Shown: positions 1-9,144 of the stretch, one piece after another
How positions within the stretch are numbered: position 1 is the stretch's first letter
How the letters are laid out: every line of letters begins with the position of its first letter
NCBI GenBank assembly: GCA_003427395.1
Contig: BFEA01000844.1
Coordinates: 54,739-98,709, forward strand
Direction: 5' to 3'
Source of the DNA: Chara braunii
Lineage: Eukaryota > Streptophyta > Charophyceae > Charales > Characeae
DNA: 43,971 nucleotides
Position numbers and translations under genes: made by a program
The notes under the pieces: model-generated
Database searches by the model: none
What the model saw: the letters and a program-made list of their open reading frames with translations, nothing else
Told to the model about the DNA's origin: nothing

Positions 1-51
<51 letters not shown>
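1..51. repeat. (CT)n microsatellite at window start
   Basis: Uninterrupted TC dinucleotides run from the first base. The true left edge lies outside the window. No coding role is inferred. Confidence 0.95.
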
Positions 52-53
<2 letters not shown>

Positions 54-354
54 GCGTGCTTTCCGCTTGCTCCGCCAGCTATCTGCCATTCGACCGCTCC
101 CTGTCTCCCGCTTCTTTCATCCCGCCATCCCTCAGTGCATCCCACTTCCCCATTCCTTCTCGCTTCGCTAATCTGCCAGCCAAGCTGATACCGCCGCTGA
201 AATCGCCTCTCTCTAAAACCCCTACCACGACCTTGACTTCACTCGATTCCGATGAGAATCCAGTGATATCTCAATTCTTAACTCCCGTTGTTCGGCCTCC
301 CGCCATAGCTGAGTGAGGTGCTCTTTCTTCGTAACTCCTAACCTCCTACCCGTT

Positions 355-665
355 TAGCAAAACTAACTTTACCAATAGACTCGCCCGCGGGCGAAACCCC
401 AAAAACGCATCCTCCCTCGTTCGATTCCGCCTAGAAACGAGGGAGCTACATGTCTTTCCTTCTCTTCCATATCGGCCATCTCCATCCATCCGCGCAGCCT
501 GATTTCTCATCCCCCCCTTTTCTACTATCCTAGGACTAAAACTAACTCTACCACTAGCTTCGCCCTGGCAAAAAACCCCTATCTACTATCTCCCCTCGCT
601 CGTTTTCATCAAGAAACGGGCGAGTTACAAGCCTTTCCGGCTTTGCTCAGCTCGCTTCCGCCATC
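355..665. repeat. Diverged tandem duplication (~180 bp period)
   Basis: The block at about 355-470 (starting AGCAAAACTAACTTTACC) is echoed at about 536-655 (AAAACTAACTCTACCACTAG). Both continue through CTCGCCC/TTCGCCC and a CTCGTTCGATT/CTCGTTTTCAT segment followed by an AGAAACG..CGAG..TACA block. The copies have diverged by substitutions and small indels. Function is unknown. Confidence 0.6.
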
Positions 666-1777
666 TCCCGTGTGAAATGCACCCGGCACAAAAGTCGTCT
701 GGGTTCTTCTTAGTCACTTTCCCTTCGTCCCCCTGCACTGCCGCTCCGCCCGCTGCTGCCTCAGTGCCCGTAGCTGCACTGCCTTAGCACTAGCGCCCGT
801 CGCCACCCGTGCCTTGCTGCAGCGCTCCGCTTGTTTGCACTGCGCTGCCCATCTCCTCCGCTCTCAACTGTGCACGCACCTGGCACGGTTAGCCAGCCAG
901 GTTCATCCGCCTCAAGCAGCGTTCGCACTTCGCTGCTCTCGGTAGCTCCCCTCCGATACCCTGCACACCAACACACTTCGCCTTCTGCATGCACCTACCA
1001 CGATTCTCTATCCCCGCTCTTCCGAAACCATCGCCCATGCACCCGGCGCTGACCCCCGTTCACATCCGTGCATCCCTCTCAACGCCCGGGCCCGTTCGTC
1101 ACTCCGCCCGCCACTTCTGCTGCGCAGCGCTGGCCGCTTGCTCCACCTGCTGGCCAACATTCCGCTTGTCGTTCGCCATCCGGCCTAATGCTCGTTACCA
1201 CGGCCGCCTAACGACTTCAGGTCTACAAGGCTTCTGGGGAGTCGACCACCAGGTAAGTCCCGCCCTCACTCCCTCACCCTGTGCTATTGCCCGTTCTCCC
1301 CGCGGTGTGCCGCCCCACTGTCTGCCTCGTCTACTTCGACCCCGACTACACCCGACCCGCCAGCGCCCCACAGCGGCCCGCCCATCAGCCCTCACCGTTC
1401 TCGCATGAACCTGGCGAGGCCCCCGCTCAGGTTCGGCCCTTCGGCTCTATACCCCAGTCCCATAGAGGGAACTTCAGAGGGGCCAGCTACGAGACGGCTC
1501 GATTAGTCTTTCGCCCCTCTACCCCAGTCCGCCCTCTCAGGTCCCCAACGGGCAACCCACACACAGGCCATCCCGCAGTTGGGGGCGCGAGCCTACTGCA
1601 GGTCCGCGGCACTCTGCGGTACCGCTGCGGGCCTGGCCATCGTGCCCTGGATATAGCCTGCCGGCTCGCGGGCTTTGGCGGGCACGCTCACACTCAAACC
1701 TCCCACAACAAGCCGTGGATGGTGGTGCCCCCGCAGAAATACCCACGCCATTTTCGGCCTTTCTTCCGCCTCGTGGG

Positions 1778-1978
1778 CTAATCATCCATCAATCCCCATG
1801 CACGTCGGGCCCAGTTCACGCTGTCAATGACGGCATGATAGAGGAAACTCGCCAGCATCCCAACCCACGGACCCGTCAACTGGGGCCCGTACTCTCGGTC
1901 CCCGACAGTCGCGACGTCCATTAAGTCCGGCGTCGTGTCCGAGTCAAACGGCACGCCGGAGCAAAAATTAATACACAA
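1778..1978 (-). CDS. Possible C-terminal exon or ORF, unidentified
   Basis: This is an open frame of about 66 codons on the minus strand ending in TAG. The nominal start is TTG, so this is more likely a terminal exon or a fragment than a whole gene. The translation looks less compositionally biased than its neighbours (for example ATVGDREYGPQLTGPW and FLYHAVIDSVNWARR, ending WGLMDD), with GC-rich third positions. I do not recognise the family. No convincing acceptor AG is visible at its 5' side, where the DNA becomes AT-rich. It may be a transposon fragment or chance. Confidence 0.2.
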   Translation of the reverse strand: MCINFCSGVPFDSDTTPDLMDVATVGDREYGPQLTGPWVGMLASFLYHAVIDSVNWARRAWGLMDD

Positions 1979-2183
1979 TTATTTGATATAAAAATACAAA
2001 TAAACATCGTGCGTCCCGCTGGCTCGCGACGCCGCGCACGCCTAGGCAGCGCACAGTTGCGCCTCACCGTCGATGCCCCACGCCACCACGCGCGCCTCTC
2101 ACCCTGACAAGAACCTACGCTTCCGCTCTCGCGCACGCCGTCAGGCGGGCAACACTGCACTTGCGCGACTTGCAAAAAACACG

Positions 2184-2209
2184 CCAAATACCCTTGTAAG
2201 GGTATTTGG
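2184..2209. repeat. 26-bp near-perfect palindrome at the left border of the retroelement
   Basis: Two 12-nt arms, CCAAATACCCTT and its exact reverse complement, are separated by only GT. It lies 7 bp before the first base shared by the two terminal repeats of the Penelope-like element, at the switch from GC-rich flank to element. It would form a tight hairpin. It could be part of the insertion target, a terminator-like structure or an element border. The right copy of the terminal repeat does not have it. Confidence 0.85.
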
Positions 2210-2215
2210 TACGAC

Positions 2216-2839
2216 ACCGATGAGAAAAAGAAGTATGAGCGGGAAGTACCGGACTAACCACGTTTTTTTGGAGTAGCAGGAAACGTGCGTTTTCCTGGGC
2301 GGGAGAAGCAGCCTCCGGAAGCTACAGAAGGGAGCCCGAAAGTGTCGGGACAATCAAGGGGCGTGTTTTTGCTCCAGTACGTGAGGGGGGTGTCGGAGCA
2401 GGTGAATCGGGAAACAATCACCTGAGCAATGAATAAGACGCATGGCCTCAGCCGAAATTGTGAACCGAAGTCGCGAACCGGGCCTGTGATGAGGGTACGT
2501 AGCGTTTCTGAACGAGCGCAGGATGAGTACTAATAGTGTAGTACTGTAGCGTAGTTTTAGCATCTCGAAAGTATACCCCTGAGGAGGTCGCTAACTGGCA
2601 GCGCCTGAAACTAGTCATGGATTGCAAGTCACCTTCGTCTCGAGTGTCACTCTGTTCTAGCGCAGGAGAGGAGGTGTGGTCACGCCGGCTATGGCCGACG
2701 GTGACTATCTGTGTTTTCACGATTATATCTGTTTGATGTAGGGAACTCAATAATTTCGAGATTCAGGTGCATTCTGCTGTTTGTGGCTTGTATGCACGTG
2801 CTTTGGGTCAGTTTTGCTCTGGCTCTGCTGCTCTGATCT
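2216..2839 (+). repeat. Left pseudo-LTR of the Penelope-like element
   Basis: Direct repeat partner of 7548-8127. It begins ACCGATGAGAAAAAGAAG and ends near GCTCTGCTGCTCTGATC. It contains about 45 bp (around 2505-2550) that the right copy lacks. Identity is high but not complete, which suggests independent substitutions or template differences. It probably carries the promoter/5' UTR, which I infer from position only. Confidence 0.85.
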
Positions 2840-2958
2840 AGTACCGACAGTGGGAACCTGTCAGGACGCTTCTCCTGCGATTTGGTGGCCCTATATGCGT
2901 AGACGGTGAGTTTAATTAATTTGTCAAAGTGTGGAAGGTGCGTAGTGCTTCGTAGATA

Positions 2959-3892
2959 ATGAGGAATGATGGGGAGCAGAATGGTAATTGGCGAGGAGGT
3001 AACGGTGGCGGTAACGGAGGAGGAGGTAATTGGAGTGGAGGTAATGGAGGCGGCTTTGGAGGTGGCAGTAACGGTGGGGGCAACGGAGGCGGTGGTAATT
3101 GGTATGGCGGCCATAACGGCGGCGGGGGGAATTGGAATGGGGGTAACGGTAATGGTGGTATGGAGGCGGAAACGGATATGGTGGAAACGGCGGGAATTGG
3201 AATAGCGGGGGTCGAGGAAACGGCGGGAACTGGAACAATGGTGGCGGCAATGGCAACGGTGGAGGGGGGGCAGAGACTGGAGAAGATCGACAAGATGTTA
3301 CAATTCCAATCAGATGGGCCACATCAGCCGGGAGTGCAACGCCCCCCGGCAGAATCAAGGTGGCGGGAATTGGAACAACAATGGCGGGGGAGCAAGTTGG
3401 AATGGGAACAACGGTGGAGGAGGATGGCAACCTAATCCTAACGAAGGAGCCAGCAGCTCCTCTTCCGCGGGCGTACCGGCAAATGTCATCGGCATTAGTA
3501 AGGACCTGGAGGAATCCTTGAAAGTCGTGTGTCTGTTCTCAAAAAGACAGATTGAGCTGGAGGAACGATGTGAGACAGAGAAACGTGAATCGGAGGAACG
3601 TAGGAAACGCTTGGAGGATGAAAGGTTAGCGAGAGAGGAGAAGAATCGTGTTGAACTTGAGAAGAAGACGAAGAAGGAGAAGAAGGAGGCTGAGAGGGAG
3701 TGGAAGTTGGAGAAATTGTTGGCCAAGCAGAAGGCGACTATGAAGGAAGAGTTCGAGATAATGTTTGATAAAAAATTACGCAAGGCAGTCGTGTCTGAGA
3801 AGGCTGTGAAAGGGAAGGCACCGATGGGTGAGTCTAGTTCCGAGGAGGAGGAAGACCCGCAGGAGGAGCGCCTGGAGAAGCGCAAGAGGTAG
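2959..3892 (+). pseudogene. PLE ORF1: Gly/Asn-rich, zinc-knuckle-like, coiled-coil protein (frameshifted)
   Basis: An ATG at 2959 opens a Gly/Asn/Trp-rich repeat region (GGNGGGNW-type). The same low-complexity pattern then continues in frame 3 from about 3159, and after an eight-G run (about 3263-3270) in frame 2, so two indels break the ORF. Frame 2 then shows CYNSNQMGHISREC (3296-3337). Its spacing matches a retroviral CCHC zinc knuckle (C-X2-C-X4-H-X4-C), but the second Cys is Ser (TCC). More Gly/Asn repeats follow, then about 100 residues of Glu/Lys/Arg-rich predicted coiled coil (about 3560-3800) and an acidic tail SSSEEEEDPQEE ending at TAG 3890-3892. By analogy with Gag or LINE ORF1 proteins it may bind element RNA; this is inference. 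The G-run shift could be a sequencing error. Confidence 0.65.
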
Positions 3893-3915
3893 TCAGCCCC
3901 AGTCTGCAAGGCTAG

Positions 3916-4431
3916 CCCTCCGACGGAGTCCCGTCCAAGGTAGGGAGAGTGGGTACCCCCGCTCCTCCTGTTACCCCAAGACCAGGGCCATCCCCTCACT
4001 TACGAGTCCCACAGAGACGTGGACGAGGTGGGGATATGCAGCTTGGTTATCCGTACCAAGACTCTAGCCTCTGGGAAGGAGCACCGACGGCGGATGATTA
4101 CTTGACTACGAACGCTTTCCGTAAAGCCATCCGGAAGTATCTCAGCAAGAAGCTGAAGCCGACCATTTAAGAGATGTGCAGGGAGGCGGGGGTGGTGTAT
4201 AGAGGAAGACCCGACGCGGTGGATGAGCTGATCGAGATACGCGTGATGTACTTCAGCATTGAACCAGCTATGCCAGTACAGCCACGGGCGGTCACGCCAA
4301 GACCACAAGTAGGTGGAATCGTCATTAGGGAAGTGCATGAGGAACCTCGTGCACGGGAACAACCTGTTCCACGGACGGAACCAGGGAGCAGCGGCCAGCA
4401 GATCGATCGCCCACAGGAGTCATCTAGGTAA
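3916..4431 (+). pseudogene. PLE region between ORF1 and the endonuclease, interrupted by in-frame TAA
   Basis: Frame 1 opens after a TAG at 3913-3915 and is coding-like: a Pro-rich/RGRGG stretch, then LTTNAFRKAIRKYLSKKL, TAA at 4168-4170, an immediate continuation MCREAGVVYRGRPDAVDELI, and a Pro/Arg-rich tail to TAG at 4426-4428. No named domain is recognised. The same-frame character on both sides of the TAA suggests a single ancestral frame. At 4426-4433 the sequence TAG GTAAGT is a consensus splice donor, so the following frame change (frame 1 to frame 2) could be an intron start instead of a 1-nt indel. I cannot find a unique acceptor. Confidence 0.45.
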
Positions 4432-5482
4432 GTACCTGGAGCTACGAAGGCTATATCTGGTTGATCCCGGTTTAGGGAGCAGGCGTCTCCGAGAAGCTCT
4501 GGAAGGAGTGTTGAGGTATTTAATAGTTCTGATCATTCTTAATGGGGGTATACAGTGGGGAGCAAAGTTCGTAGGTAACTGGGTGGACATTATTGAGAAT
4601 AATCTCTCCGGCTGGGAAAATCCGGGGTCGTGTGTGTATGTGCTCATCGACCCAGGGGTACGGGCTACTTATATTGGTCAGACAAGTCGATTGCTGCTGA
4701 CCCGATGGGATGAGCACGGCTACAGGACCTAGCACCCGGATGGATCACGTAACTCGAAGCTCTACAATTGGATGAGGAACCATGGTGCGTCTAGTTATGT
4801 TGCATTGCCTATCGCGTTTGTCCCGGCTGAGGATCTTATTAAGGCCGAGGGAGTTTTTATTAGGAAGTGGTCCCCTACGCTGAACACCAAAGGATGTGGG
4901 AGGGCGAGGAAGGTAAGGAAACGTAAGGGAAGAAAAGAGAGGAAGAAGGCAAGGAATTATGATGTGCGGATGGACAGACCTATGGTTTTCAAATGCGGGG
5001 ATTTCCAGTCGGTTGATCTCGTTAGTATCTGTAAGCGAGCGTGGGTGGAAAGGAAAAACGTTATTACGGTTGGGGGTAAGGTGTGGGTGCGTAAGTGGAG
5101 AGATGTGGTTAAGGAAATTGGGTTATCAACGGTCAAAATTGATGATAGTACTAGATCTATCGAGGATGTGAAGGGAATGTTGGAAGTGGGCGCTGAGTTT
5201 GAGATCATAAAGTTGCAGCCTAGAGCCTTGTCAAAGACCAACGCGGCTCTGCAACGAGAGCTGCATCAAGCGATTAGGAATTCGTGGTACTCCAGAAGAC
5301 TGGTGAAGTATGGACTTGATAAACTCATGGAGCTCGTATCTGCAATGAATTTTTTCTCTAGGGAGGGGACAAGGAAGATTCTGAAGGATTTGTTAGCAGG
5401 GGTGATTAGGAAGAAATTTGGTTTTAATATTAGGAAGAAATTTTGTGTTAGCACTACGTATGATCGGAGCCTATATTTATGA
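4432..5482 (+). pseudogene. PLE GIY-YIG endonuclease domain, split by in-frame TAG
   Basis: Frame 2 encodes a hydrophobic/basic lead-in (LRYLIVLIILNGG) and then the GIY-YIG signature. VYVLIDPG replaces the GIY strand, YIGQTSR follows, then an R..TRWDEHG segment (about 4633-4720). TAG at 4730-4732 interrupts it. The same frame continues NSKLYNWM and reaches the second half of the domain, AEGVFIRKWSPTLNTKG (about 4842-4895), which holds the Glu that binds metal in this family and the P-x-LN motif. A very basic patch (KVRKRKGRKERKKAR) follows, then about 180 residues of unknown function to TGA 5480-5482. In EN-containing PLEs this domain nicks the target for target-primed reverse transcription. 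As written it cannot be made as one chain without stop readthrough. Confidence 0.7.
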
Positions 5483-5485
5483 AAG

Positions 5486-7153
5486 ATGCGGGAGGTTGTG
5501 ATTGGTAAGATCCGGGCCGAAAGATCGGTGCCACTAGCGGAATACATGTGTCAGAAACTTCGAATGGTTTGGAAAAGAAATCCTACCGTCAGCGAAGTTC
5601 TCCATAACCACCGCTCTGCCTCTCAGCAGATGGTGGGTGTCTGTAATTGCGCAGACAGTGCTCTCCCGAGGAGGGAGGGTCACGTGCATTGCCGGCTTAG
5701 TGAAATCCAGGAGATACCGGATTTGGCATTGAATGCTCGGAATGTGGTGTGTATTGGGGGGAAGAAAGGAAGAGACAAGACGGTGACCGAAATTAATAAG
5801 AGTATGAAGTTATTGGGCTTGAAGTCTGTGGTGAGTCTGCAGGAGGTGTTGGGTTGTGTGAATGGAAGTATTGATGGGCGTGGGGAGCTGGGTGGTATGC
5901 TGCGAAAAGCGAAAGAAATGTGTTCTGGGCTTATTTGTTGCGCGATCGACCGAAACACAGCTGATACCGTGGTGATGTGCCCATCGGTTTACGCGGAAGG
6001 GATGAGAAAAACCTTTTGGGGAAACGATGGTTTCTCAGCAGTATGGAGAACGGAAAGGGACTTACTGGATCGGTGCGAGCAGGATTTTAAGGCGGAGGGA
6101 CTAAACGCGGTTGGTAGATGGGACAAGCAGGGATCTTTTGGTCGGGCTTATATCCTACCTAAACATAAGGATGTGTGTAGGTTCAGACATATCAGCCCAT
6201 CTTTCACGGAACCATCAAAGACGGCAGGCAGACGAGTGGCTAGGGCGTTGAATCACCTGCTATTCTTACTGCCGAAAGCCATGCACTTTAATCTAAAATC
6301 AACGGGGTTGTTGAAGGACAGGGTAGAGGAGGCTAATAAATGGGTGGGCAAGAAAGGGGAGGGAGAGCTGGTCGGAGCAGCTTTCGATATCAAGGAAATG
6401 TTTAGTCAGCTTCCGCACGACTCTATCTTAGTTGCGGTAGATTGGTTGCTCGCATCGTACCGAAAGAAGGGTAGAACTGATGTCAACATCAGAAGAAGAG
6501 GAAAAGGGGCTGCTTTCGCACGGAAGTGCGGTAATGAATTTTGGATGGGTATAAGCTTCGATCTGATAAGAAGAATGGTGGAGTTTGAGTTGAAGCACAC
6601 GTACGTATCAGCGTCTGGAAGATTGATACAGCAGCACGTGGGTATCCCAATGGGGAAAAGTAGCAGCCCCCCATTGGCATGTATTCTATGCGCAATGAAT
6701 GAGTGTGCTTTCTTGCTAAGCCTGGGCGCGGACCGATGTTTGATCAAAGGTATGAGGCTGATTGATGACGTCACGATCCTCATTTGGTGCCCGGTGAGGA
6801 ACGGGGGACATAGACGAAGGAGGATTATTGAATTGTTTGAGCGTGCGTATGATGATAGAGTCACGCTGAAACAGACTGATGAGGGGAAGGGCACCTGGGA
6901 TTTTCTTGGGACACGAATGAAAATACTGAAAAATGTGGTGTCGTGTCAGATTTTTTCGAAGAATTTTGAACAGGTCTGGGAGGAAAAGGAGAGGCTGGCT
7001 TACCGTACTTTTCAAGATTTCGATTCCTTCTCCACGATCAGGCAGAAGAAGGTAGTTATCACCTGCACGCTGCACAGGATTCAGAGAATGATATCGAATG
7101 ATGAACTGGCGGGTTTAAGCTTATTGACTGTGAAGAGGCAGTTGCGCCTTTAA
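5486..7153 (+). CDS. PLE reverse transcriptase (intact frame, 555 codons)
   Basis: ATG at 5486 lies one codon after TGA 5480-5482 in the same frame as the endonuclease half. The CxC motif is VCNCADS (Cys53 and Cys55). CAIDRNTADTVVMCPSVY is near 152-169, and an early RT fingers segment RFRHISPSFTEPSKTAGR is near 232-249. Motif A is FDIKEMF (Asp301), motif B is GIPMGKSSSPPLA (386-398), motif C is LIDD (Asp427-Asp428) and DFLGTRM follows near 472. The three catalytic Asp residues of the RT palm are therefore present. The family copies element RNA onto nicked DNA and is the sister group of telomerase RT. No RNase H domain is seen, as expected for PLEs. Stop TAA 7151-7153. Expression would need internal initiation or readthrough. 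Confidence 0.85.
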   Translation: MREVVIGKIRAERSVPLAEYMCQKLRMVWKRNPTVSEVLHNHRSASQQMVGVCNCADSALPRREGHVHCRLSEIQEIPDLALNARNVVCIGGKKGRDKTVTEINKSMKLLGLKSVVSLQEVLGCVNGSIDGRGELGGMLRKAKEMCSGLICCAIDRNTADTVVMCPSVYAEGMRKTFWGNDGFSAVWRTERDLLDRCEQDFKAEGLNAVGRWDKQGSFGRAYILPKHKDVCRFRHISPSFTEPSKTAGRRVARALNHLLFLLPKAMHFNLKSTGLLKDRVEEANKWVGKKGEGELVGAAFDIKEMFSQLPHDSILVAVDWLLASYRKKGRTDVNIRRRGKGAAFARKCGNEFWMGISFDLIRRMVEFELKHTYVSASGRLIQQHVGIPMGKSSSPPLACILCAMNECAFLLSLGADRCLIKGMRLIDDVTILIWCPVRNGGHRRRRIIELFERAYDDRVTLKQTDEGKGTWDFLGTRMKILKNVVSCQIFSKNFEQVWEEKERLAYRTFQDFDSFSTIRQKKVVITCTLHRIQRMISNDELAGLSLLTVKRQLRL

Positions 7154-7547
7154 GGCTACCCAGCCTGGATGTTTAATTAGTGTTTGGGAAAATTTGTGCG
7201 GAGACGTGCCCCGGGGTGGGACAAATGGAACCGTAGGCTGGGGAATTGGTGATGGAACTGGGAATCGGGTGTACGGCGTAACCTGCTAGGGGGGTAGGAA
7301 ATATGGCGGGATTATGGTTTTATAATTACGGGGGGGAGGTTGTGGTGCAAAGGATTTTTTGCGGGAGAAGTGCTTATGACATTGGTCTGTGTTTGGGGTG
7401 CAGGGTAAGAATGGGTGGGTTGGGAATAAACAATGAGGGACGAGCGGGAGATACCGGGATAACCACGTTTTAGTAGCAGGGGAAATGTGCGTCCTTGGGC
7501 GGGAGGTTCTGTGGTAAGTGTCAGGGTATGAATGGGTGGGTCAGGAA
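7154..7547 (+). other. PLE 3' untranslated region with a partial extra terminal-repeat copy
   Basis: There is no coding potential. The stretch at about 7425-7510 (GAGCGGGAGATACCGGGATAACC.. GTAGCAGGGGAAATGTGCGTCC) is a diverged, shortened copy of the start of the terminal repeat, followed by the fuller copy from 7548. GGTATGAATGGGTGGGT-like words also occur twice (about 7405 and 7527). This indicates partial tandem duplication of the terminal repeat start. Confidence 0.6.
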
Positions 7548-8127
7548 CCGATGAGAAAAAGAAGTATGAGCGGGAAGTACCGGACTAACCACGTTTTTTT
7601 GGAGTAGCAGGAAACGTGCGTTTTCCTGGGTGGGAGAAGCAGCCTCCGGAAGCTACAGAAGGGAGCCCGAAAGTGTTGGGATAATCAAGGGGCGTGTTTT
7701 TTCTCCGGTACGTGAGGGGGGTGTCGGACCAGGTAAATCGGGAAACAATCACCTGAGCAATGAATAAGACGCATGGCCTCAGCCAAAATCGTGAACCGAA
7801 GTCGCGAACGAGGCCTGTGATGACGATACGTACTGTAGCGTAGTTTTAGCATCTCGAAAGTATCCCCCTGAGGAGGTCGCTAACTGGCAGCGACCGAAAC
7901 GAGTCGGGGATTGCCAGTCACCTTCGTCTCGAGTGTCACTCTGTTCTAGCGCAGGAGAGGAGGTGAGGTCACGCCGGCTATGGCCGACGGTGACTATCGG
8001 TGTTTTGACGCTCTTATCTGTTTGATGTTGGGAACTTAATAATTTTGAGATTCTGGTGCATTCTGCTGTTTGTGGCTTGTATGCACGTGCTTTGGGTCAG
8101 TTTTGCTCTGGCTCTGCTGCTCGGATC
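7548..8127 (+). repeat. Right pseudo-LTR of the Penelope-like element
   Basis: Direct repeat of 2216-2839 with scattered substitutions and a ~45-bp deletion around 7828. Similarity ends at CTCGGATC near 8127, after which the flank differs from the left copy. PLEs typically acquire such direct repeats during tandem insertion of element copies. Confidence 0.85.
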
Positions 8128-8262
8128 ACGTGTGGGCCAACAAGAAAAGTACCCCAACCTTAGCGATTTTTCGTACTCATAAGAATACGTTAAGAAATTA
8201 TAGCTTGCAAGACTTATCTGAAGTCACTTCCCCAGACAAAAAAAAATATATATATATATATA

Positions 8263-9144
8263 TAAGGTTATCTAACCGATCGTTCGAGGGCTCCCGGGCT
8301 GGCCCACGAACGTTCGGGCGTTCAGGGTCCCGTTCGGGGGCCGAACATCTCCAGGCTCGGCCCCCGCCAAAAAACATTTCCGGGCCTAAAAATCTGTTTT
8401 TTTTTCTGATTTGTTTTTTGTGACTTCTCTATGATGTAACTTACACGCCTATCAATTTTGAAGCCATTCTGCTAAGCCAAAAAAACATTAAATATTATGG
8501 CACTTAAATATTATTATTATTATTTTAAATATTTTTTGTGAGTTTTTTGTGATGTGAGGTATCTCCCTCTTAATTCTTAAGTCATTCTGTTCATCCAAAA
8601 AAAATTGAAAAATCCTCAAAGATGGTGGTGCCAAAACTTACTTGCCCACTCACTAATTTATTTTTTTCCTCTTTTCACTTTTTGTTTTTTTTTAATTTCG
8701 GGGCATGAAGCAAATTATTATTTTTTCAAACTTTATTTATAGATTCTCTATTATGTAAGATACTCATATATAAATTTTCATAGCATTTGTCACATAAAAA
8801 AAAAAAAAAAAAAAAAATTGCCAAAGATGGTTGTATAAAAAACGTGCTCGCCCACTCAATAATTTCATTCTCGTTTTATTTTTTTTAATTTTCATTATTA
8901 TTATTTATTTTTAGTACCTCATTTGTTTTTCAAATTAGGTAACGAACTAGGATGAGGCGTTGGGGCAAATATTGTTTAGTTTGTTCTTATGCATAACATA
9001 TATATTTTTCAGATTTTTTAGAATTCATTTTCTTGTTCTGTTTTTTTTTTGGGAGGGGGGTCCGTGTTCGACCGAACGGCCGAACGTCGAGAGAGGGTGT
9101 CAAACGTTCGGGCGTTGGACCAGTCCCGAACGCCGGCAACCTTG
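8263..9144 (-). mobile_element. hAT-like MITE, copy A1 (inverted relative to A2)
   Basis: The right end read on the minus strand, CAAGGTTGCCGGCGTTCGGG, matches the terminal inverted repeat of copy A2. The left end is degraded (AAGGTTATCTAACCGATCG). Both ends carry GC-rich CGAACGTTCGGG-type words and the interior is AT-rich. The interior holds a ~200-bp duplication (CCAAAGATGG.. CTCGCCCACTCA at about 8620 and 8820). Nearly the whole length aligns to A2 in inverse orientation. No target duplication is convincing (left flank is (TA)n). There is no transposase, so it is non-autonomous. Confidence 0.7.

Larger units (their letters stand above)
52..2183. other. GC- and pyrimidine-rich stretch without a confident gene
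   Basis: Several short open frames exist on both strands, but they have compositionally driven Pro/Ser/Arg-rich translations and no recognisable domain. A consensus-like splice donor (CAG followed by GTAAGT, GT at 1253) lies on the plus strand, but I cannot build a gene model around it. An AT-rich pocket occurs at about 1965-2005. A possible minus-strand exon in this stretch is listed separately. Confidence 0.5.
2216..8127 (+). mobile_element. Penelope-like retroelement with N-terminal GIY-YIG endonuclease (Chlamys/Naiad-type)
   Basis: About 5.9 kb bounded by direct terminal repeats (2216-2839 and 7548-8127). In order it encodes a Gly-rich/zinc-knuckle-like/coiled-coil ORF1, an unidentified linker region, a GIY-YIG nuclease domain, a C-N-C (CxC) motif and a reverse transcriptase. 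Canonical PLEs carry GIY-YIG after the RT. Endonuclease before RT with a CxC motif between is the published hallmark of the Naiad/Chlamys clade, and Chlamys elements are known from the green lineage. The pseudo-LTR arrangement also fits PLEs rather than LTR retrotransposons: no protease, RNase H, integrase or PBS was seen. The copy carries three in-frame stops and at least two or three frame changes, so it is probably not autonomous as assembled, although the RT frame is intact for 555 codons. No target-site duplication could be fixed. Confidence 0.85.

Noticed and set aside
2216-2260. Possible hammerhead ribozyme core (CCGATGAG...GAAA) at the start of both terminal repeats
   Set aside because: The core should read CUGANGA, but here the second base is C. 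There is also no stem between the GATGAG and the A-rich segment. The Naiad/Chlamys clade is reported to lack canonical hammerheads.
5480-5482. Selenocysteine recoding at the TGA before the RT
   Set aside because: TAA and TAG interrupt the same coding region, no SECIS-like element was recognised, and an ATG follows at once. Kept only as a point to test.
2216-8127. LTR retrotransposon
   Set aside because: Terminal direct repeats are present, but there is no protease, integrase, RNase H or primer-binding site. GIY-YIG plus a PLE-type RT explains the element better.
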